This document shows positions 1 through 5,748 of a DNA stretch of 6,805 bases, piece by piece (position 1 is the first letter of the stretch; the number at the start of each line of letters is the position of its first letter). The DNA is from Duncaniella sp. GTDB taxonomy: Bacteria > Bacteroidota > Bacteroidia > Bacteroidales > Muribaculaceae. The notes below the pieces were generated by a model that saw only the letters and a program-made list of their open reading frames with translations, did no database searches and was not told the DNA's origin. The stretch lies in the NCBI GenBank assembly GCA_022511285.1, contig JAFLRW010000099.1, positions 1-6,805 of the forward strand, read 5' to 3'. A program made the position numbers and the translations under genes.

Positions 1-21
1 CAAATGAAGAGGCGGCTTTGG

Positions 22-53
22 CAAAGATATAAAAAAATTACCAAAATCGCAAA
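22..53 (-). promoter_or_regulatory. Leftward Bacteroidetes-type promoter for a gene outside the window
   Basis: Read on the minus strand, positions 29-22 give TATCTTTG, an exact match to the Bacteroidetes -7 consensus TAnnTTTG. Positions 52-50 give TTG (TTTG at 53-50), exactly 20 nt further upstream, matching the -33 element and its usual spacing. Transcription would start near position 15 and run out of the left edge, so the gene served is not visible. The -33 box lies inside the 42-68 inverted repeat, which suggests control at this promoter. Motif and spacing are seen directly; activity is inferred. Confidence 0.6.
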
Positions 54-68
54 TATTTTGCGATTTTG
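42..68. repeat. Perfect 12-bp inverted repeat, candidate operator
   Basis: The arms CAAAATCGCAAA (42-53) and TTTGCGATTTTG (57-68) are perfect reverse complements separated by TAT. The repeat covers the -33 element of the leftward promoter at 22-53, a typical place for a repressor or activator site. A transcription terminator is the alternative: on the minus strand a T-run follows about 5 nt after the hairpin. However, that T-run is the spacer of the promoter, and the stem is A/T-rich, so an operator seems more likely. Confidence 0.55.
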
Positions 69-94
69 CCGGGGCAACCGCATCAAAATGGTCG

Positions 95-144
95 CATTGC
101 CAGTTGAACCTGCCTAAATTAAATCCCGTGTAGGTTGGGCAATG
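95..144. repeat. Imperfect nested inverted repeat upstream of the rightward promoter
   Basis: CATTGCC (95-101) is complementary to GGCAATG (138-144), and inside it AACCT (107-111) is complementary to AGGTT (132-136). Together they could form an interrupted stem just upstream of the rightward -33 box. It might be a regulator site for the 795-residue protein gene, or chance, since the arms are short and the loop long. Confidence 0.25.
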
Positions 145-160
145 TTTGTCGGTAAATTGC

Positions 161-191
161 TTGTTACAACTGAATTTATTTTGTATTTTTG
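161..191 (+). promoter_or_regulatory. Bacteroidetes-type promoter of the 795-residue protein gene
   Basis: TATTTTTG at 184-191 fits the Bacteroidetes -7 consensus TAnnTTTG, and TTG at 161-163 lies 20 nt upstream as the -33 element. Transcription would begin near 197, giving a leader of about 40 nt that is A/T-rich and lacks a Shine-Dalgarno sequence, as is normal in this phylum. The spacing to the ATG at 240 supports that start codon. Confidence 0.7.
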
Positions 192-239
192 CCATCAGAA
201 CATTTAACAACTTAATCATTAACCATAAATCTAATTTCT

Positions 240-2627
240 ATGAAAAGATTTACAACGCTTTTTGCAGCAGCGGCCTTTACGCTGTCGGCTATGGCGACGG
301 ATGTCTATTCGTGGGCTTCTCCCGACGGTACGGTAGTTGAGACCGGCGGCACGATGGTCCAAAAAGAAGGAAAAGACACGCGTTTAAATTATTCTAATGC
401 CGGGAATTACACCATTTGTCTTAATGGCAAAAAAGCTAATATTAATGATGCCGATGGCTCAGACAATGCTTGCCATATGGAGCTTACTCTTGACGAGCCT
501 CTACAAGCCGGTGACATCGTTGAACTGTATGGCTATATTAACAAAAACGATGCCTCTAAATCCGGCAGCGCGTATCTTGCATTTAAAAATGATGCCGGCA
601 CAACCGTGGCTGAAGTAAGCGAATCAACGTCGTATCCCAACATTGACCCTGTGGTAGGCGATCAGCCGGATACACATGCAATTAATGTGCCGACAGAAGC
701 CGTCGGTTGCAAAACCATTTGGTTTACTCGCAATTTGGCCGGCACAAATGTATTTATTCTCACAGCAAAGGTGACTCGCGCTGATGATAACGACTCTCCC
801 TTCGGTGAGGGCGAGCTGGCTGCGCCAACTGCTATTTGGCCTGCAAAGAATGGCACGATGGCACCCACTGCCGGCAACGTTACGCTTAAATATGACGTGG
901 ATGTCAATGTGTTTGGCACTGCAACCGTAGGCGGCAAAGAGGTGGCACTCTCTGTGGCCGATAATGTTGTGACTATCCCCTACGAGGCTGCCGCCGATAC
1001 CGAAGTGACCGTCACCATCCCTGCCGGCGCTATCGGTAATGACGACGCTGCCAATGCCGAGCTGACCTACACTTTCAAAACTCAGCCCGCCGACGTGCTC
1101 TTCTATTCTGATTTCAACTACTATCCCTACGAGTATTTTGACAGCTTCTTCAATCCTGCTGACAATGTTAGTTTTATTCCTAAGGATGCAACTGATATAA
1201 CCTATAAAGTTGGTGGTATGACTTTCTATTCAGGCGTCAAGGGTCGCGCTCTCGCTATGAAAAACAATGATATGAGCACTGAAGTAGGCGCCGACTATGG
1301 CCCTGACACAGAGGCTGACGCCGGTGCTTCGCCCCGTCCCACTCAGCTTTCCGGCGGCGGCAAGGAGCTCTATTTTGAAACTCCCGAGTTTGAGGGCCCG
1401 GCAGAAATCACCTACTACATCGCCAACCCCGATGGTAAGAACGAGTTCACACTGCTAATCACAGATGAACGCGGTAAAGACCTCGAAGACTATCTCCTCG
1501 CCGAGCTCACTATCGGTGCCGCCAAGCATATGTATAAGAGAACTGTCAGCTATCCCTACAAGGGCAAAGCTAAGGTGCGCCTCTATAATAATGCCAACAA
1601 GGTGAATATCTATGATGTCATCATCGTTAAGGGTGATGGTGAGGGCATAGACCGTCCCGTAGTTGAGGATACTGATGCCCCCAAGGTGTTGAAGACTTGG
1701 CCCTCTGCCGCTCCATACGCACCGGTTGAAGGCACTGTGACTGTGGTTTACAATGAACCTGTCACCGTGGCAGCAAAGGCTCAGCTCAATGGCGCCGACC
1801 TCGATGTGGAAGTTGACGGCACTACCCTCACAGTGGCCTATTCAGGTCTTGAAAAAGGTAAGGAATACACTATGACTATTCCCGCCGTGGCCGACGAGGC
1901 CGGCAATGCCACCGAGCCTATGACTGTGGCTATCAATACAGTGGCTGCTAATGTTGTGTACTACACTGATTTCGCCGCCTATCCATACGCTTACTATGAA
2001 CTCTTCAACGACATCCCCAATGCTGCCGGCGATAATGAAGATATCTTTGCCAAGAACACTTCGGGTCAGACCAAGGAGATTGCAGGCATCACCTATTATA
2101 GCGGCGACAACGGACGTATTATCGCTATGGGCAAGGCCAACCAGCTTGGCGGCGCTGTGACAGGCGCTTCTGACCGTTGTATTCAGATTCAGGGCGGTGA
2201 AGGCGGTCTCTACCTTCAGTTCCCCGAAGCCCCCGCCACTGCTACCGTGCTGCTCTATGTGGGCAACTATGCCGAGTCAATAGGCAATATCGTGCTCACT
2301 GATGCCACAGGCAATACCCAGACTCCTCTCGCCACATTTACACTCCCCGGGGCTAAGGAGATGTGTCAGTTTGCCTACGTCTACAAAGGCACTGCCCCCA
2401 CAGCTCTCCGTCTCTACAATATGGCCAACAATATCAACCTCAACGACGTGATAATCTACGAGGGCGAGGTTGAAATCGAAGATCCCGATAGCGCTCTTGA
2501 GTCAATCGAAGCAGCTGACGTTGAGGCTGTTTACTACAATCTCCAGGGCGTTCGCGTAGAGAATCCCTCGAATGGTCTCTACATCCGTAAGCAGGGCAAC
2601 ACCGTCACCAAAGTGATTGTGAAATAA
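240..2627 (+). CDS. Exported multi-domain protein with two Ig-like/beta-sandwich units and a sorting-like C-terminal tail
   Basis: This 795-residue protein has no recognised enzyme motif. Residues 1-19 form a signal peptide (Lys-Arg, hydrophobic stretch, Ala-Met-Ala cleavage site; no lipobox Cys). Residues about 22-180 form a beta-rich domain resembling carbohydrate-binding jelly rolls. Residues 193-283 and 477-568 are Ig-like domains of the SbsA/Big_5 type; the second shows the hallmark DEAGNATEP near its end. Each is followed by a related beta-sandwich (284-465 and 569-743) that opens with an aromatic-rich segment (YSDFNYYPYEYF and YTDFAAYPYAYY). Residues 752-795 form a YYNLQGVRV...GLYIRK tail like those of secreted Bacteroidales proteins, possibly a type IX-type sorting signal. 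A DSA triplet at 750-752 fits the Bacteroidetes O-glycosylation pattern. The ATG at 240 was chosen for its signal peptide and the upstream promoter. The gene converges on a pectinase cluster, so a binding or scaffold role on pectin is possible but inferred. GC content is clearly lower near the 5' end. Confidence 0.9.
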   Translation: MKRFTTLFAAAAFTLSAMATDVYSWASPDGTVVETGGTMVQKEGKDTRLNYSNAGNYTICLNGKKANINDADGSDNACHMELTLDEPLQAGDIVELYGYINKNDASKSGSAYLAFKNDAGTTVAEVSESTSYPNIDPVVGDQPDTHAINVPTEAVGCKTIWFTRNLAGTNVFILTAKVTRADDNDSPFGEGELAAPTAIWPAKNGTMAPTAGNVTLKYDVDVNVFGTATVGGKEVALSVADNVVTIPYEAAADTEVTVTIPAGAIGNDDAANAELTYTFKTQPADVLFYSDFNYYPYEYFDSFFNPADNVSFIPKDATDITYKVGGMTFYSGVKGRALAMKNNDMSTEVGADYGPDTEADAGASPRPTQLSGGGKELYFETPEFEGPAEITYYIANPDGKNEFTLLITDERGKDLEDYLLAELTIGAAKHMYKRTVSYPYKGKAKVRLYNNANKVNIYDVIIVKGDGEGIDRPVVEDTDAPKVLKTWPSAAPYAPVEGTVTVVYNEPVTVAAKAQLNGADLDVEVDGTTLTVAYSGLEKGKEYTMTIPAVADEAGNATEPMTVAINTVAANVVYYTDFAAYPYAYYELFNDIPNAAGDNEDIFAKNTSGQTKEIAGITYYSGDNGRIIAMGKANQLGGAVTGASDRCIQIQGGEGGLYLQFPEAPATATVLLYVGNYAESIGNIVLTDATGNTQTPLATFTLPGAKEMCQFAYVYKGTAPTALRLYNMANNINLNDVIIYEGEVEIEDPDSALESIEAADVEAVYYNLQGVRVENPSNGLYIRKQGNTVTKVIVK
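816..1634 (+). repeat. First copy of the Ig-like plus beta-sandwich unit
   Basis: This stretch encodes residues 193-465 of the 795-residue protein. It aligns with 1668-2468 in domain order and in several motifs: an Ig-like domain, an aromatic YSDF-type start, TFYSG..GR..AM, KVRLYNNANKVN and YDVIIVKGD. The copies are divergent at protein level, so the duplication is old. Confidence 0.75.
1668..2468 (+). repeat. Second copy of the Ig-like plus beta-sandwich unit
   Basis: This stretch encodes residues 477-743 and matches the first copy at 816-1634. Shared landmarks are the YTDF start, ITYYSG..GR..AM, ALRLYNMANNIN and NDVIIYEGE. It is shorter in the middle than copy one, which has an extra Asp/Glu-rich loop around residues 345-370. 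Confidence 0.75.
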
Positions 2628-2660
2628 TCCCCCTCCTGCTTAGGATTCATCCATAACAAC

Positions 2661-2696
2661 CATCCCCCATTCCGGCCAAGGCTTGGATGGGGGATG
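2661..2696. terminator. Hairpin terminator between convergent genes
   Basis: CATCCCCCAT (2661-2670) and ATGGGGGATG (2687-2696) are perfectly complementary, and CC (2672-2673) with GG (2685-2686) can extend the stem past one bulged T. It lies about 33 nt after the plus-strand stop and 24 nt after the minus-strand stop, so it could serve both transcripts. The following T-tract is weak on either side (ATTTGTGTG on the plus strand), so efficiency is uncertain. Confidence 0.7.
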
Positions 2697-2720
2697 ATTT
2701 GTGTGTGGAGGTGTGTAATG

Positions 2721-4211
2721 TCAGTCGTTGCGGCTTCCTGTCACCACAGGGGTGGTGTCGATGCCGCCGGCGTCTAAGTTGCGGATGCTGACGCCTGAAG
2801 TGTTGTTAAGACCGACGGCAGGCCCATCGGAGATTTGCAATGTTATCCCCTCGAGCGTAATGTCATTGGCCTCGTTGATTTGGATTCCGTAATGAGCATT
2901 AATGGCACAGTTGGCAATGGTGATGTTGCTTAGTCGCTGCTCGGGCAATCCTTGTATCAGGATGGCGCGACCGGCCTCGCGGCACACCACGTTGCGGATG
3001 GTGAAGTTGCGAAACAGAGGTGTGTCGGCAGTGACGGGGGCAGGGTCAACATCGCCTGTCAGAGGCACTTTCTGTTGATAATACATCTCGAAGAGTATCG
3101 CTTCTCCGTCGATATCGTTCATCACAATATCGTCGATATAAACATTCTCCACCACTCCGCCGCGATCTCGTCCGCTTTTGAAGCGTAGGCCGGTGTCGGT
3201 GTCAACAAAACGAGAACGGCGCACAGCGATATTGCGCATTCCGCCGCTTTCGTCAGAGCCTATCACGAAACCGCCGTGGCCGTGATACACGGTGCATCCG
3301 TCCACTACGACGTCCGTAGTGGGACCGCGGTCGCGTCCGGGCTGGCCGGCGCCACTTTTCATACAGATGGCATCGTCGCCGCAATCCACAGTGGAATTGA
3401 CTATCAATGCCCTGCGGCAGGAACTGAGGTCGATGCCGTCGCCGTTCTGGGCATTCCAAGGACAGCGCACGGTTACACCGTCAATGATTATATCCGTGCA
3501 GCAAAACAAATTGACGTGAAAGCTCGGGGAATTCTGCACCACTACGCCCTTCACCATCACCCGGTTGCATCTCACAAGGCGTATCAGGCGCGGGCGCTTC
3601 TGTCCGGCCTCGTCGGCGGCTGAAGTCGGATACCATATAGAGCCATCGGCAGAGAGGGAGCCCCCCGACTTTACCATGCGGTTCCACTCCCACTCGCCAA
3701 ACTTCATCTTCTTGGCCGGACGCCACACCTCGCCGTTGCCGTCGAGAATTCCCTCTCCGGTGATGGAGAAGTTGCTCTCTCCGTCGGCGTTGATTGGAGC
3801 GGTGACATAGCTGCTTGTGGTGGCCCCGTCGGGCCGGTTGACGCTGTATAGCGTTCGGTCAGGCGAGAAGACTACGATAGCTTCCTTCTCTATGTGGAGG
3901 TCAATATTGCTCCGCATCGTGATAGGGCCTGTCAGCCATACTCCCCGGCCCACATTAAGGTGTCCGCCCCCTTGATTGCTCAGATGCCTGATGGCATTGC
4001 AGAAGGCTTCGGTGTTGAGTGTGATGCCATCGCCCACACCGCCAAAATCTTTGATGTCAACCGTGAGCTCCGGAATCTCCGGCGCTTGCACCACGGGGGT
4101 CTCAAAAGGGAGGTCGGTGTAATATTGCGAATAGTCGTCGGCGCGACTTTGAGCAAAAGCCCCGGCCGCCGTGGCGGCGGTCAGGGCTGCGAGTAGAATG
4201 TTGCGAATCAT
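2721..4211 (-). CDS. GH28 family polygalacturonase-type glycoside hydrolase (paralogue A)
   Basis: This 496-residue exported glycosidase should hydrolyse galacturonic acid linkages in pectin. Residues 1-20 are a signal peptide with an AFA|Q cleavage site. The VDIKDFGGVGDGITLNTEAF segment (51-70) opens the right-handed beta-helix. All four GH28 signatures are present: NGDGID (256-261), GDD (278-280), GHGG (311-314) and RFK (343-345). These include the three catalytic aspartates expected at 258, 279 and 280. Compared with its upstream neighbour it lacks a charged insertion before the core, has one extra C-terminal coil, and reads NSPSFHVNL where the neighbour has NSPAWNIHP. A different specificity is therefore likely; exo- versus endo-action and homogalacturonan versus rhamnogalacturonan cannot be settled from sequence. 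The start codon overlaps the upstream stop as ATGA, supporting translational coupling. The downstream hairpin at 2661-2696 ends the cluster. Confidence 0.93.
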   Translation of the reverse strand: MIRNILLAALTAATAAGAFAQSRADDYSQYYTDLPFETPVVQAPEIPELTVDIKDFGGVGDGITLNTEAFCNAIRHLSNQGGGHLNVGRGVWLTGPITMRSNIDLHIEKEAIVVFSPDRTLYSVNRPDGATTSSYVTAPINADGESNFSITGEGILDGNGEVWRPAKKMKFGEWEWNRMVKSGGSLSADGSIWYPTSAADEAGQKRPRLIRLVRCNRVMVKGVVVQNSPSFHVNLFCCTDIIIDGVTVRCPWNAQNGDGIDLSSCRRALIVNSTVDCGDDAICMKSGAGQPGRDRGPTTDVVVDGCTVYHGHGGFVIGSDESGGMRNIAVRRSRFVDTDTGLRFKSGRDRGGVVENVYIDDIVMNDIDGEAILFEMYYQQKVPLTGDVDPAPVTADTPLFRNFTIRNVVCREAGRAILIQGLPEQRLSNITIANCAINAHYGIQINEANDITLEGITLQISDGPAVGLNNTSGVSIRNLDAGGIDTTPVVTGSRND

Positions 4212-5698
4212 TTTCCGGTCACTGTTACATTTTTCACACCGTCGCCTTCGGTGATTTTCTCACCATTGGTTTCGATGGTGACATTTTCAAGCGTCAATCC
4301 GTCGACATGATTAAGCACAATGCCCTTGTCTGCACGGAAGAGGGAGTTCTTCACCACCACATTCTTCATAGGCATCTCGGGCAGACCGTTGAAGAATGCT
4401 GCACACTTAGCCGAGCGGCAAGTGATATCCGAGATATACATGTTGCGGAACGATGGGGTCTCCTCGGTGACCGGGGGCACGGGGGCACCCGGCTTGATGC
4501 CGTAATAGAGGTCGAAGATTAGGGCATCGCCGGCTATGTCGGTCATCTTGATATTGTCGACATATATATCCTCAACCACACCGCCGCGGCCGCGGGTGCT
4601 CTTGAAACGGAGCCCCACATCGGTGCCGATGAAGACGCAATTACGCACCACGATGTCTTTGGCTCCGCCTGACATCTCTGAGCCTATCACAAAGCCTCCG
4701 TGGCCGTGATAGACGGTGCATCCCTCAACAAGAACATTGCTGCAGGGGATGCCGCGGTCGCGCCCGTTCTTGTCCTTGCCGCTCTTGATGCAGATGGCGT
4801 CATCGCCCACATCGAACCGCGAGTTGAGCACAAGCACGTCTGTGCACGACTCTATGTCGATGCCATCGCCATTCTGGGCATACCACGGGTTGCGCACGTT
4901 AACATTGTCTACTATCAGGTTGCGACAGAGCAGTGGATGAATGTTCCACGCGGGCGAGTTTTCAAAGGTGGCATCTTTCAGCAACACACGGTCGCAGTCA
5001 ATGAACGAGAGCAATACGGGGCGCAGGAAGTCGTGGGCATATTCAATGGCTTCCCTGTCGCCTGCCTGCACGCGTTTCTGGAGCTCGGCGTCCTCTGACA
5101 CCTCGCGTATTCGCTCGTTGGCATACCATACATCGCCTTTGGCATTGGTACACCCCTTCTGTGTGAGCGCTTTCCATTGGTCGGCAGTCATTTTCCCTTT
5201 CTTTACCGGCCTCCAGTTTTGGCCGTTGCCGTTGAAGGTGCCGTCGCCTGTCACAGCGATGTCGTGTTTCCCGCGGGCCGAGAGCGGCGACATTGCGCGG
5301 TGTGTTGCCACTCCCTCCCAGTCAGATGCGAGGGCGGGATAGTCGGAGAGATTCTCGCTGAACAGCACTAAAGCACCGCGGTCAAGGTGTAGCTCAACAC
5401 GGCTCTCAAACTGAATGGGGCCGGTGTACCATATCCCTTCAGGTACTGTCAGACGCCCGCCCCCTTTTTCGTTGAGGTGGGCCATAGCCTTGGCAAAAGC
5501 TTCGGTGTTGAGCGTCAGGCCGTCATTGACTCCGCCAAAATCGGTGATTTTTACTTCATAGTCGGGGATTACCGGAGTGGCCGGCACATTGAGGCTGACG
5601 GGAAGATTCCGGTAAGAGTCAGCATAGTCGGTAGCCGCGGCAGAAAGGCTCCAGAGGGCCAACGATGCGGCTAATAGGGTGAGTGGTTTGTGCTTCAT
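4208..5698 (-). CDS. GH28 family polygalacturonase-type glycoside hydrolase (paralogue B)
   Basis: This 496-residue exported hydrolase is homologous along its length to the enzyme encoded just downstream. Residues 1-22 form a signal peptide ending Ala-Ala-Ala. VKITDFGGVNDGLTLNTEAF (49-68) begins the beta-helix. The GH28 signatures are NGDGID (276-281), GDD (298-300), GHGG (332-335) and RFK (364-366), with catalytic aspartates expected at 278, 299 and 300. The NSPAWNIHP motif (247-255) is the form I recall from exo-acting and bacterial GH28 enzymes. Residues about 195-225 are a charged insertion absent from paralogue A. The ATG at 5698 was chosen because it begins a clean signal peptide. The frame stays open upstream to 5908, but that extension would overlap the end of the pectin methylesterase gene and adds non-signal-like, Arg/Gln-rich sequence. 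Fifty bases separate it from the upstream gene, with no clear promoter, so an operon is likely. Confidence 0.93.
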   Translation of the reverse strand: MKHKPLTLLAASLALWSLSAAATDYADSYRNLPVSLNVPATPVIPDYEVKITDFGGVNDGLTLNTEAFAKAMAHLNEKGGGRLTVPEGIWYTGPIQFESRVELHLDRGALVLFSENLSDYPALASDWEGVATHRAMSPLSARGKHDIAVTGDGTFNGNGQNWRPVKKGKMTADQWKALTQKGCTNAKGDVWYANERIREVSEDAELQKRVQAGDREAIEYAHDFLRPVLLSFIDCDRVLLKDATFENSPAWNIHPLLCRNLIVDNVNVRNPWYAQNGDGIDIESCTDVLVLNSRFDVGDDAICIKSGKDKNGRDRGIPCSNVLVEGCTVYHGHGGFVIGSEMSGGAKDIVVRNCVFIGTDVGLRFKSTRGRGGVVEDIYVDNIKMTDIAGDALIFDLYYGIKPGAPVPPVTEETPSFRNMYISDITCRSAKCAAFFNGLPEMPMKNVVVKNSLFRADKGIVLNHVDGLTLENVTIETNGEKITEGDGVKNVTVTGK

Positions 5699-5748
5699 TG
5701 GTGAGATTATAAGTTTTTTAATATTTGAAAATCTGAATGTGAGAGGGT
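5699..5748 (-). promoter_or_regulatory. A/T-rich leader of the first GH28 gene
   Basis: This 50-bp gap between the esterase stop and the GH28 start contains an A/T-rich run (about 5707-5732) just before the ATG. Such runs often take the place of a Shine-Dalgarno sequence in Bacteroidetes. No TAnnTTTG box is seen on the minus strand, so it is more likely a translation leader within an operon than a promoter. Confidence 0.35.

Noticed and set aside
4..117. Open frame of 37 codons starting ATG at 4
   Set aside because: It has a poly-Lys/Arg composition, no start context, runs through the palindrome and overlaps a better-supported leftward promoter. No recognisable protein.
146..340. 64-codon plus-strand open frame at the promoter
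   Set aside because: It spans the promoter and leader and overlaps the signal peptide of the real gene in another frame.
3276..5342. Several plus-strand open frames of 75-133 codons opposite the GH28 genes
   Set aside because: They are antisense shadows of well-supported enzymes, have low-quality compositions and no promoters or recognisable domains.
2721..5698. Identical length (496 residues) of the two GH28 proteins as a sign of very recent duplication
   Set aside because: The equality is a coincidence: B has a roughly 20-residue insertion before the core, while A has a slightly longer loop and an extra C-terminal coil that compensate.
5699..5748. Internal promoter for the GH28 genes
   Set aside because: No TAnnTTTG box with a suitably spaced TTG is found on the minus strand in this gap.
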